A stretch of DNA of 8,456 nt from Anaerolineae bacterium (GTDB lineage Bacteria; Chloroflexota; Anaerolineae; Promineifilales; Promineifilaceae), in the NCBI GenBank assembly GCA_028277515.1, contig JANQGC010000371.1, positions 1 through 8,456 of the forward strand, in the 5' to 3' direction. The notes under the pieces were generated by a model, which saw only the letters and a program-made list of their open reading frames with translations, searched no databases and was not told the origin of the DNA. The translations under genes and the position numbers were made by a program. This document shows, piece by piece, positions 1-6,291 of this stretch (the stretch's first letter is position 1; each line of letters begins with the position of its first letter).

Positions 1-2
1 GT

Positions 3-71
3 TGGACACCACCAAAAAAGGTGGGCAGGCCCTCTAAAGAATTATTACGGTTGATTGAACGGTGGTGTTAA
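3..71 (+). CDS. possible C-terminal tail of an unidentified upstream protein
   Basis: The frame beginning at base 3 is open to a TAA at 69-71 and encodes 22 residues, including the stretch KKVGRPSKELLRLIERWC. The basic GRPSK segment followed by an amphipathic helix looks protein-like, and GRP-type segments occur in DNA-binding and transposase-like proteins. The piece is too short to assign a family. All three forward frames close within the first 71 bases, so another frame could be the real one. Treat this as a weak possibility. Confidence 0.2.
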   Translation, partial: WTPPKKVGRPSKELLRLIERWC

Positions 72-77
72 TCAACC
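49..77. repeat. 8-bp inverted repeat (possible hairpin)
   Basis: GGTTGATT (49-56) is matched by AATCAACC (70-77) across a 13-base loop. There is no T-tract after it, so it is not a standard intrinsic terminator. It spans the TAA at 69-71 and the point where the downstream VOC frame opens, so it could be a decayed terminator or the scar of a rearrangement that removed the VOC gene's 5' end. Confidence 0.35.
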
Positions 78-146
78 ACGATTAGTTGTTGTGATACCCA
101 GACTGATCTGCCAAGGTTAAAAGGGTGGAAATTAGGGAACTCCTGG

Positions 147-386
147 TTGACATTCTTCCCAAGTGATGAAGGATTTGAAAAGGAAAGCAACCCGGTAAAC
201 TGTGAGTTTGCCGTGCAAGTTGATACACCTCAGCAGGTCGATATTCTTTTTCAAAAGATGATAGAAGCGGGCGCTCAATCATGTTGGGATCCGGAAGACA
301 CGGAAATGTATGACAAGATGCGCTTTTCCTGTATGAGGGACCCATTTGGCATCCTGGTTGATATTATTTGTCCATTGCCGGAATAA
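147..386 (+). CDS. VOC (glyoxalase/bleomycin-resistance fold) protein, 5'-truncated
   Basis: The protein is 79 residues from a TTG start. The same frame is open back to base 72 but offers no ATG or GTG. The sequence matches the second half of a VOC domain: a WLTFFPS strand, then CEFAVQVDTPQQVDILFQKMI (strand plus helix), then a closing strand around RDPFGILVDIICP, the usual DPxGxxxxx turn. The family normally has about 120-140 residues in paired beta-alpha-beta-beta-beta modules with metal ligands in both. Here the first module, with its N-terminal ligand strand, is missing, and the usual Glu of the last strand is Asp (LVDI). The 28-base gap to the next VOC gene suggests a former tandem pair. 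It is probably a pseudogene or a decayed copy. A sequencing frameshift before base 100 is the alternative. Confidence 0.6.
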   Translation: MTFFPSDEGFEKESNPVNCEFAVQVDTPQQVDILFQKMIEAGAQSCWDPEDTEMYDKMRFSCMRDPFGILVDIICPLPE

Positions 387-417
387 ATGTTGTTATTGAT
401 ATATGTTGAGGTGAATG

Positions 418-864
418 ATGTCAGAGTCCGACTTTCATGTTGAACAGATCGATCATGTGGAGCTTATCGTGCCCGATCAGTATGAGGCGGCCAAATGGTA
501 TCGCCAGGTTTTTGGCCTGGAAATTATCGAGGGTTTTGAATTCTGGGCGGCCGATGGCCCGTTGATGATTTCCAGTGATGGCGGGCACACCAAGCTGGCG
601 CTTTTCAAGGGAGAACCGCCGGGCTTCAGCAGGCCGAAGATGTTTCAACGGGTGGCTTTTAATGTCGATGGCCAGGGCTTTATCACTTTTCTCAAGCGTG
701 TTGCGGAACATCCGGTTTATGATCATGATGGCCAACAAGTACATCAGCTGGATGTCGTTGACCACGATCTTTCCTATTCTCTCTATTTCTGTGACCCTTA
801 TGGCAATCGCTACGAGGTGACAACCTATGATTATGAGATAGTCAAGCAAACTTTAAATGCCTGA
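418..864 (+). CDS. VOC family protein (glyoxalase/dioxygenase superfamily)
   Basis: This is a complete cytoplasmic VOC protein of 148 residues. The first module begins IDHVELIVPD, with a candidate metal-ligand His, followed by the helix YEAAKWYRQVFGLEII typical of glyoxalase-like proteins, and strands around MISSDGG and KLALFKG. The second module begins near RVAFNVDGQGFITFLKRV and closes with SYSLYFCDPYGNRYEVTTYD, where the Glu of RYEV is the expected C-terminal metal ligand. The substrate cannot be predicted: the family includes lyases, extradiol dioxygenases, isomerases and antibiotic-binding proteins. Two adjacent ATGs exist (415 and 418). The GAGGTGA ribosome-binding site at 408-414 leaves 3 bases from GAGG to the first and 6 to the second, so 418 is preferred. 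It may be co-transcribed with the VOC remnant upstream. Confidence 0.85.
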   Translation: MSESDFHVEQIDHVELIVPDQYEAAKWYRQVFGLEIIEGFEFWAADGPLMISSDGGHTKLALFKGEPPGFSRPKMFQRVAFNVDGQGFITFLKRVAEHPVYDHDGQQVHQLDVVDHDLSYSLYFCDPYGNRYEVTTYDYEIVKQTLNA

Positions 865-937
865 CACTTTTCCTTTCACTATTAAAGAAATCTGAAACTT
901 TTTACTTGAATATTGGCGAAAATCCTCTATTAAAAAG

Positions 938-966
938 TTGTCAAATTTTAGGAAACATAATATTTT
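938..966 (+). promoter_or_regulatory. candidate sigma-70-like promoter for the choice-of-anchor protein
   Basis: TTGTCA (938-943, 5 of 6 to TTGACA) lies 17 bases before TATTTT (961-966, 4 of 6 to TATAAT) in an AT-rich gap. Transcription would begin about 30 bases before the ATG at 1004. Another pair, TTGAAT (906-911) with TATTAA (928-933), is also possible. The call is based on consensus matching only. Confidence 0.3.
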
Positions 967-1003
967 AGAAATCCGAATCAGATGAAAAAGCAAAAGACTG
1001 CCC

Positions 1004-2887
1004 ATGTCCGTTAAAGGCGCGCGAGAAATAATCACCTCAATATACACCCAATACCAACGAGTCCATTCTGCGTCAGTATTTATCTCGCTGATAGTCTTTC
1101 TCCTTGTTTCAATCCTTTTTCTCATATCCGTTGGTGGTAACGTAGAAGCGCAGGAAACGACGCCTGGGAACTATCAACAACCGGAGGATGGCCTGCGCCA
1201 GGTAGCGCGTCACGCTTTTCTGGCAGACCAGCACCCGGCGGAGACGGCCGCATCCCTGGCAGCGACGCCTTGTGTTGCTGGTTTTGCGGGAAATTACCCA
1301 TGTCGCGATGTAGACCTTCTCGCTCATATGCCACTGAGCACCTTTAACAGCGGAAAAGCCAATGATATTTGGGGTTGGACAGACCCTCTGGATGGCACAG
1401 AGTACGCTTTGCTCGGCCTGGATGACGGCACGGCATTTGTCGATATTAGTGATAGCGAGAATCCCCTTTACCTGGGAAAACTACCCTCTCATACTGGTAA
1501 GAGCAGTTCGTGGCGAGATGTTAAAGTTTATCTGAATCATGCGTTCGTGGTCAGCGACGGCAACTCCGGCCATGGGATGCAGGTGTTTGATTTAACCCGT
1601 TTGCGAGATGTCACCAATCCACCTGTCACCTTCAGCGAAGATGGCCATTATGATGGTGTCAGCAGCGCACATAATGTGGCTATTAATGAAGCAAGCGGTT
1701 ATGCCTATATTGTGGGCGCCAATGCCGGGTCACAGTCCGGCTGCAGTGGTGGTTTGCATATGGTTGATATTTCAACACCCGCCGCGCCAACTTTCGCCGG
1801 TTGTTTCAGCGATGATGGTTATACACATGACGCCCAGTGCCTCATCTATCAAGGGATGGACCAGGAATATAACGGCCGCGAAATCTGTTTTAATGCCAAT
1901 GAAGACACGGTTACAATTGTGGATGTGACGGATAAGACAAACCCGCAACAGCTATCGCGTACAGGATATAGTGGCAGCCGTTATACGCACCAAATATGGC
2001 TGACCGAAGATCACAGCCGGCTTTTCGTCAATGATGAGTATGATGAAAGAACTTATGGCCACAACACCCGCACCTATATTTGGGATATCAGCGATCTGGA
2101 TAATCCACAAAACAGTGATTACTACACCTCATCATCGACGGCTATCGATCACAATCATTTTGTCATGGGGAACCTGCTGTATCAGGCCAACTATCGAGCG
2201 GGGCTTCGTATTTTAGATATTAGTGACGCTGTGAATGGTAATCTCGTAGAGTTGGGGTATTTTGATATTTACCCCGCCAATGATAATGCGAATTTTAATG
2301 GTGCGTGGGGGAATTATCCATTTTTCGCCAGTGGCGTGGTTATTGTCAGCGGCATTGAACAAGGGTTGTTCATCTTACGGTCGAATGTCGTCGCCCAGTC
2401 CCGCCAGGAAATCGGGCTTGAACCCGGTTGGAACTTGATCTCCAGCAATATTGATCCCCAATCCCCCAACCTTGCGGAGCTGTTAGCACCTATTGAAGAT
2501 GAGATTGTGCTCCTAAAAAATGGCGAGGGTGATATTTATTGGCCAGAATTTGGCATTGACCAGATTGAAAACTGGGAGAAACTGGATGGGTATTCAATTT
2601 ATGCACTGTCGGCTCAGACCTTGACAATGACCGGCCGGCAGATGGATGCCGGTGTAGAAGCTGCCCAACTGAACCAGGGATGGAATTTGATCGGCTATTG
2701 GCGGCAGACAACGATGGAAATTACCGAGGCATTGGCTTCCGTGAAAAGCCAATTGGTCCTGGTTAAAAATGAGGATGGCCAAGTTTATTGGCCGGAACTT
2801 GACATTAATGGTTTTTCAACTCTCCATCCGGGAGAAGGCTATCAGCTTTTATTAAACAGTCCGGCAACGCTACAATATCCTGATTAA
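1004..2887 (+). CDS. exported choice-of-anchor B family protein with LVIVD repeats and two C-terminal GWNLI repeats
   Basis: The product is 627 residues. Residues 1-23 are hydrophilic, followed by a hydrophobic segment (about 24-44) and a plausible signal-peptidase site after NVEA, so the protein is exported. Residues about 90-460 form a beta-propeller-like region with LVIVD-type repeats: TAFVDISDSENP (from 142), LHMVDISTPAAP (250), TVTIVDVTDKTNP (302), TYIWDISDLDNP (357) and GLRILDISD (400). This order and the AHNVAINE and YTHDAQC segments match the choice-of-anchor B family. The family's C-terminal anchor varies. Here it is two tandem modules, LEPGWNLISS (472-555) and LNQGWNLIGY (556-627), each with a KN-x2-G-x-(I/V)-YWPE core and a late GY motif. 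No catalytic function is known for the family. There is no clear Shine-Dalgarno sequence before the ATG, so the start is uncertain by some residues. A terminator follows 33 bases after the stop. Confidence 0.85.
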   Translation: MSVKGAREIITSIYTQYQRVHSASVFISLIVFLLVSILFLISVGGNVEAQETTPGNYQQPEDGLRQVARHAFLADQHPAETAASLAATPCVAGFAGNYPCRDVDLLAHMPLSTFNSGKANDIWGWTDPLDGTEYALLGLDDGTAFVDISDSENPLYLGKLPSHTGKSSSWRDVKVYLNHAFVVSDGNSGHGMQVFDLTRLRDVTNPPVTFSEDGHYDGVSSAHNVAINEASGYAYIVGANAGSQSGCSGGLHMVDISTPAAPTFAGCFSDDGYTHDAQCLIYQGMDQEYNGREICFNANEDTVTIVDVTDKTNPQQLSRTGYSGSRYTHQIWLTEDHSRLFVNDEYDERTYGHNTRTYIWDISDLDNPQNSDYYTSSSTAIDHNHFVMGNLLYQANYRAGLRILDISDAVNGNLVELGYFDIYPANDNANFNGAWGNYPFFASGVVIVSGIEQGLFILRSNVVAQSRQEIGLEPGWNLISSNIDPQSPNLAELLAPIEDEIVLLKNGEGDIYWPEFGIDQIENWEKLDGYSIYALSAQTLTMTGRQMDAGVEAAQLNQGWNLIGYWRQTTMEITEALASVKSQLVLVKNEDGQVYWPELDINGFSTLHPGEGYQLLLNSPATLQYPD

Positions 2888-2920
2888 AATGATTTTTTTG
2901 ACCAACATCTTCTTTTGGAT

Positions 2921-2956
2921 GCCAACTTTTAGAATAAAGTTGGCTTCTTTTTTTCT
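2921..2956 (+). terminator. intrinsic terminator after the choice-of-anchor gene
   Basis: A perfect 9-bp stem, GCCAACTTT (2921-2929) with AAAGTTGGC (2936-2944), closes a 6-base loop. It is followed by a T-rich tract through 2956. It lies 33 bases after the stop codon and just before the transporter gene, so the two genes are probably separate transcripts. Confidence 0.85.
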
Positions 2957-2957
2957 A

Positions 2958-2967
2958 GGTAATTACC
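2958..2967. promoter_or_regulatory. 10-bp perfect palindrome before the transporter gene
   Basis: GGTAATTACC is self-complementary and lies between the terminator and the ribosome-binding site of the EamA gene. It could be a short operator, but a 10-bp palindrome in AT-rich DNA may be chance. Confidence 0.2.
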
Positions 2968-2982
2968 AATAAAAGGATGAAC

Positions 2983-3888
2983 GTGAACACCGGTTTTAAA
3001 AACAACAAAAAAATTTCACCTCAGCTGCGGGCCATATTGCTGGCTTTGTTTGTGACTTTCTTGTGGTCCACCTCATGGGTGTTAATCACAATTGGGTTGG
3101 ATGACATTCCTCCGGTCACGTTCGCCGGCCTGCGTTATTTTCTGGCTTTTTTGGTCCTGCTGCCCCTTCAGCGTCGCTCCTCCTCCGGGCTGTCTTTGAA
3201 AGCTCTGACAGGGAAGGATTGGGCAAGTTTGATTGCGCTTGGTTTGCTTTACTACACAATCACCCAGGGCACGATGTTTATCACCCTGACATACTTGCCG
3301 GCGATCACGTTCAGCATGCTGCTTAATGGCACGGCCGTTGTCGTGGCTATTTTAGGTATTCCCCTGCTGCACGAACTGCCCAGCCGCTGGCAATGGTTAG
3401 GGATGCTGGTTTTCTTTGGCGGCGTTTTTCTCTTTTTCTATCCTGTCGTCATTCCTGGCGGCCAGGCTGCCGGTTATATTTTTGCCTTTATTCATATACT
3501 GGGGAATTCTTTGTCGGCGATCCTTGGGCGGGGTATCAATCGTCAAAAACGAATTCATCCGGTCACCGTGACACTGGTCAGCATGGGTATTGGCTCGATC
3601 ACCATGCTGGTCATCGGCATCGTCAGCGAACCCTGGCCACAAATGAGCACCGGTAGCTGGGCGATCATCATTTGGCTGGCAGTTGTTAATACGGCCTTCG
3701 CCTTTACCTTGTGGAATTTAACGCAGCAGACATTATCGGCCGTTGAATCGAGCGTCATCAACAACACAATGTTGGTCCAGATCACGATTCTAGCCATCAT
3801 ATTTCTAGGGGCTACCGTGACCGGTATGGAACTGCTGGGATTAGGTCTTGTATCCGTCGGCGCCTTAATGGTTCAGCTACGCCGGTAG
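2983..3888 (+). CDS. EamA/DMT-family membrane transporter
   Basis: This roughly 300-residue protein has about ten hydrophobic helices in two similar halves, as in the EamA (DUF6) drug/metabolite transporter superfamily. The first half opens with ALFVTFLWSTSWVLI and contains PPVTFAGLRYFLAFLVLLPL, the family's typical TM1-TM2 signature. It continues with TYLPAITFSMLLNGTAVVVA. The second half starts near AGYIFAFIHILGNSLSAILG and ends with LGLGLVSVGALMV before a short basic tail. The family exports amino acids or other metabolites; the substrate is not predictable here. An ATG at 2977 is in frame, but AAAAGG (2971-2976) abuts it with no spacing. The GTG at 2983 has a 6-base spacing and is preferred, the difference being two residues. 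The gene converges with the minus-strand gene, with 13 bases between their stops and no visible terminator. Confidence 0.88.
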   Translation: MNTGFKNNKKISPQLRAILLALFVTFLWSTSWVLITIGLDDIPPVTFAGLRYFLAFLVLLPLQRRSSSGLSLKALTGKDWASLIALGLLYYTITQGTMFITLTYLPAITFSMLLNGTAVVVAILGIPLLHELPSRWQWLGMLVFFGGVFLFFYPVVIPGGQAAGYIFAFIHILGNSLSAILGRGINRQKRIHPVTVTLVSMGIGSITMLVIGIVSEPWPQMSTGSWAIIIWLAVVNTAFAFTLWNLTQQTLSAVESSVINNTMLVQITILAIIFLGATVTGMELLGLGLVSVGALMVQLRR

Positions 3889-3901
3889 GACCGAATTTAG
3901 A

Positions 3902-4348
3902 TTAAAAAGGAAGCAGCGCGCGATCCCAGGGGATGCCGGCCAGAATAAGCAGCAGACCAATGGTGAAGAAGATGGCCGACCGCTGGTGTTTTTTCTTATC
4001 ATTTTCTGCCCGGCGGGAGAGCACACGGCCGAGATGGATGAAAATCAGAGCGATGACCATTAAAAACAGGTGTTCGACGGCAAAATAGCGTAGATTGGCA
4101 TCGGCCATTGCCGCCCCAAAATCTTGGAAAGCCGCTTGGGTGATCGGACTGAAGATGAAATAAAGCAGCAATCCCAGTACAAGCTGGATATCCATCGAAA
4201 TGGTATAGCCCAGACCTAGACGGTTATCAATTTGTTCCCAGGGCTTGTTACCGAACCAGCCGTAAAAAGCGCGTATGACAGCCAATACGCCGAAAATTAA
4301 TACCACCCAGCGGGTGATGTTGTGCAACAGTAAAATAAAATTATACAT
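3902..4348 (-). CDS. small four-helix integral membrane protein (cytochrome-b-like, function unknown)
   Basis: The protein has 148 residues and four hydrophobic segments, at about 3-25, 48-66, 88-106 and 123-140. His9 lies in the opening LLLHNITRWVVL segment, His93 in FAVEHLFLMVIALIFIHLGR, and His105 near the end of that third helix. I recall similar small proteins of 140-150 residues, found for example in Bacteroidota and sometimes annotated as 'cytochrome B', with the same N-terminal HxxxRW and the same VEH motif. Heme binding is therefore an inference and not established. A basic linker (SRRAENDKKKHQR) precedes the last helix. The start is well supported: AAAGGAG (plus-strand 4353-4359) lies 4 bases before the ATG. 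The gene is transcribed divergently from glsA and converges with the transporter. Confidence 0.75.
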   Translation of the reverse strand: MYNFILLLHNITRWVVLIFGVLAVIRAFYGWFGNKPWEQIDNRLGLGYTISMDIQLVLGLLLYFIFSPITQAAFQDFGAAMADANLRYFAVEHLFLMVIALIFIHLGRVLSRRAENDKKKHQRSAIFFTIGLLLILAGIPWDRALLPF

Positions 4349-4387
4349 GTTTCTCCTTTCAATGGTTTGTTCGCTAAGTTCCTTAAC

Positions 4388-4441
4388 AAGTGATAGTCAC
4401 TTTGGTCATTATTTGAGTGGTAACAAAGGGTGAAAAGTGAC
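4388..4441. promoter_or_regulatory. candidate operator: AAGTGA half-sites in the divergent intergenic region
   Basis: AAGTGA-TAG-TCACTT (4388-4402) is a perfect inverted repeat with 6-bp arms and a 3-base spacer. A third copy of the half-site, within AAAGTGAC (4434-4441), is the reverse complement of GTCACTTT (4396-4403). The cluster lies 40-93 bases upstream of the minus-strand gene's start and within 200 bases of glsA, a typical place for a dimeric regulator. No regulator gene is in the window. Confidence 0.4.
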
Positions 4442-4521
4442 CGCCACATTACTTATATCATAAATGGGAAAACTCTCATTGGGCGAATTTTAGCGGAGTG
4501 CATGGTAGGGTCAAGTTTAGT

Positions 4522-4550
4522 TTTACAATGGGAACTGATATTGATACACT
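4522..4550 (+). promoter_or_regulatory. candidate sigma-70-like promoter for glsA
   Basis: TTTACA (4522-4527, 5 of 6 to the -35 consensus) and TACACT (4545-4550, 4 of 6 to the -10 consensus) are separated by exactly 17 bases. Transcription would begin near 4557, about 28 bases before the glutaminase ATG. Confidence 0.4.
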
Positions 4551-4584
4551 CAAGTAGTTATGCATTCAAATATTTACTCAAATC

Positions 4585-5499
4585 ATGCAATATAAGGAGA
4601 TATTAGAGGAAATAAACCATGAAGTACGCTCTTTGATAGGACAAGGAGCAGTCGCTTCTTATATTCCGGAGCTGGCCGTTGTTTCGGCGCAAAAGTTTGG
4701 TATGGCTGTTTTGACGACCGAAGGAGATTTATACCAGGTGGGAGATGCGGCCGAAAAATTTTCCATCCAAAGTATTTCCAAGCTGTTCACCCTGACCATT
4801 GCTATGCAGTTGGAAGGAGGCGGCATCTGGCAGCGCATGGGCCGGGAGCCATCCGGTACGTCGTTTAATTCCCTGGTCCAGCTTGAATATGAACAAGGCA
4901 TTCCGCGCAACCCATTTATCAATGCCGGCGCTTTGGTCGTCATTGATATCATCATGTCTCATGTATTAGATACCAGGAAGTCAATTCTCAAATTTGTGCG
5001 TAAGCTGGCCGGCAATCAAGGTATAAAATCTAATCAAGCGGTTGCTATCTCTGAAAAGACCTCTACCTATCGCAATGCCGCCCTGGCGAACTTTATCAAG
5101 AGCTTTGGCAATTTATTCAACGACCCGGAGGCTGTGCTCGACGCTTATTATTATCACTGCGCCCTGGAGATGTCCTGTATCGATCTGGCCAAAGCCGGAT
5201 TGTTTCTGGCCAAAGGCGGTGAACTGCTTTGGACAGGCGAGCGATTGATCGCCGCTAACCAGACCAAGTATATTAATTCCTTGATGCTGACCTGCGGCAC
5301 GTATGATGCTGTTGGTGATTTTGCTTATCGAGTAGGTTTACCGGGCAAGAGCGGCGTGGGTGGGGGTATCCTGGCTGTGATGCCCGGTGAGTTCAGCGTT
5401 TGTGTCTGGTCGCCCGGCTTGAATGAATCGGGTAATTCGCTGGTGGGAACGCGGGCGTTGGAATTGTTTACAACGTTGACGGGCATTTCGATTTTTTAA
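4585..5499 (+). CDS. glsA: glutaminase A (L-glutamine amidohydrolase)
   Basis: The protein has 304 residues, the normal length of the serine-type glutaminase family (beta-lactamase-like fold), which hydrolyses glutamine to glutamate and ammonia in the cytoplasm. The catalytic SxxK is FSIQSISKLFT, with Ser63 and Lys66. Other family residues are in place: GREPSG (86-91), NPFINAGA with Asn113, SEKTSTYRNAALA (156-168) with Ser156, Glu157 and Asn164, a YYYHCALE tyrosine segment near 188-195, and FAYRVGLPGKSGVGGGILAV with Lys255 and Ser256. The match to the E. coli YbaS type is strong throughout. No Shine-Dalgarno sequence precedes the ATG, but the family N-terminus fits it. Generated ammonia may serve acid resistance or nitrogen supply. 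A link to the lasso genes is not supported by anything seen here. Confidence 0.96.
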   Translation: MQYKEILEEINHEVRSLIGQGAVASYIPELAVVSAQKFGMAVLTTEGDLYQVGDAAEKFSIQSISKLFTLTIAMQLEGGGIWQRMGREPSGTSFNSLVQLEYEQGIPRNPFINAGALVVIDIIMSHVLDTRKSILKFVRKLAGNQGIKSNQAVAISEKTSTYRNAALANFIKSFGNLFNDPEAVLDAYYYHCALEMSCIDLAKAGLFLAKGGELLWTGERLIAANQTKYINSLMLTCGTYDAVGDFAYRVGLPGKSGVGGGILAVMPGEFSVCVWSPGLNESGNSLVGTRALELFTTLTGISIF

Positions 5500-5601
5500 T
5501 TTTTCAGCACCCGGGTTTATTATCCAGGAAAGCATTCCCTGGAAATACAAATCGACGGCAAACGCCATGCCTGGAAAGATTTTACACTTGTTAATGGTTG
5601 A
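5500..5601 (+). pseudogene. short coding-looking remnant directly after the glsA stop
   Basis: Right after the glsA TAA (5497-5499), the same frame continues open for 33 codons to a TGA. It encodes a protein-like segment, GKHSLEIQIDGKRHAWKD followed by FTLVNG. Alternating hydrophobic and charged residues suggest beta strands of an unidentified protein's C-terminus. There is no start codon or ribosome-binding site. It could be the 3' end of a lost gene, a former extension of glsA, or chance. The family is not recognised. Confidence 0.25.
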
Positions 5602-5787
5602 AATCCATTTTATTGACTGCTAGATTGGCTTATGTTACTTTCTGATAAGTAATTACCTGTAAATATTGACTTTGAATAATGTTGAAAGGAGTTGTTTGGG
5701 ATTTTTGAGGATAATTGAACCCATTAAAAAATCGATTGCTGGAAAGGACCTTACAATAGTTGGTTCCAACCCTCGGTATCAACGAAA
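5602..5787. other. AT-rich region upstream of precursor 1
   Basis: No convincing complete gene was found. It holds an inverted repeat, TTACTT (5635-5640) with AAGTAA (5647-5652) over a 6-base loop, which could be an operator. A good Shine-Dalgarno sequence, AAAGGAG (5685-5691), lies 4 bases before a TTG at 5696 that opens a 39-codon frame ending at 5815. That frame may be the leader part of precursor 1, shifted out of phase with the core. No well-spaced promoter stands out. Confidence 0.4.
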
Positions 5788-5895
5788 ATGGATTGGAAAA
5801 AACCACGCATCCTGAAATTAGATCTTAAGCGAACGTTATCTGGCCCAGGTTCCTACAATGATTTTCAAGGAACTGCACCGATTGAAACAACATAG
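5788..5895 (+). CDS. lasso peptide precursor 1 (short or frameshifted leader)
   Basis: From the ATG at 5788 the peptide has 35 residues: a 17-residue leader segment MDWKKPRILKLDLKRTL and an 18-residue predicted core SGPGSYNDFQGTAPIETT. The leader has the lasso signature Trp, then Pro three residues on, (I/L) and LD spaced as usual, and Thr at the penultimate position. Ser1 would give the amine and Asp8 the side-chain carboxylate of an 8-residue ring. The W-x2-P-x-(I/L)-x2-LD-x4-T leader and SGPG start recall the paeninodin group (recalled leader end LDVNMTM, core start AGPG). The leader is short compared with precursors 2 and 3 (about 40 residues), and no ribosome-binding site precedes this ATG. 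A -1 shift at the AAAA run 5785-5788 would join it to the TTG-initiated frame from 5696, giving about 66 residues. It is either a frameshifted gene or a real short precursor. Confidence 0.65.
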   Translation: MDWKKPRILKLDLKRTLSGPGSYNDFQGTAPIETT

Positions 5896-6120
5896 AGCAG
5901 GAAAAATCTTGATCTCCCGTTGTCTGCATGCATTATATTTGGTATTATATTCGCATTGACTTATGGAATAGGATAAAATTTTCTTGGAAGGCTTCCATGA
6001 ATTTAATAATCAACCGCGAATCAATTTCGCGCTCCTGTGTTAAGGAATGGAATCCTCGGTTACGTTTATCCATATATTTTGTAAGGCTTAATAATCCATT
6101 TTTGTGTCTAGGAGGAATTC
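5896..6120. other. leader region of precursor 2 with two palindromes
   Basis: No gene is supported here; the 69-codon frame from 5928 is not protein-like. Two inverted repeats stand out: TGGAAG-G-CTTCCA (5985-5997) and CGCGAA-TCAAT-TTCGCG (6015-6031), roughly 125 and 100 bases before the precursor 2 start. They could be operators or RNA hairpins. The region ends with a near-ideal Shine-Dalgarno sequence, AGGAGG (6110-6115), 5 bases before the ATG at 6121, suggesting high translation of precursor 2. Confidence 0.4.
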
Positions 6121-6291
6121 ATGAACATCAAAGCTAAGAAAATTGCAAGCAACTATTCAGATGATAAAGAAATCAATCATTATGGCCCCCCAACCTGGCA
6201 TAAACCAGTTCTGGTCAGAATCGATCTGAAGCGAACCGCTCTTTCCGGAGGACCTTACCAAGACGGTACTGTCGGAACGGTTGAAATTTAA
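6121..6291 (+). CDS. lasso peptide precursor 2
   Basis: The gene encodes 56 residues from a well-supported ATG with AGGAGG 5 bases upstream. The N-terminal leader is polar and lysine-rich. It ends in TWHKPVLVRIDLKRTA, the same Trp/Pro/(I/L)/D/Thr pattern as the other two precursors. Counting from the penultimate-Thr rule, the core is LSGGPYQDGTVGTVEI (16 residues), with Leu1 as amine donor and Asp8 as ring acceptor. An alternative reading aligns the SG with that of precursors 1 and 3. It would leave an extra Ala before Leu and start the core at Ser, with a 7-residue ring. The tail is short, with beta-branched residues (Thr, Val, Ile) but no large aromatic plug. It would act as substrate for the leader peptidase and cyclase; the cyclase is encoded about 580 bases downstream. 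Confidence 0.85.
   Translation: MNIKAKKIASNYSDDKEINHYGPPTWHKPVLVRIDLKRTALSGGPYQDGTVGTVEI

Noticed and set aside
982..1014. Tiny ORF (10 codons) overlapping the start of the choice-of-anchor gene
   Set aside because: It has no ribosome-binding site and no recognisable attenuator composition; it is probably incidental.
5523..5543. Possible glsA terminator hairpin (TCCAGG with CCTGGA, 9-base loop)
   Set aside because: The stem is only 6 bp and has no T-tract, and it lies within the coding-looking remnant.
5928..6137. 69-codon open frame between precursors 1 and 2
   Set aside because: It has no ribosome-binding site, overlaps precursor 2 by 17 bases, and has a composition typical of translated AT-rich non-coding DNA. 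The AGGAGG at 6110 belongs to precursor 2.
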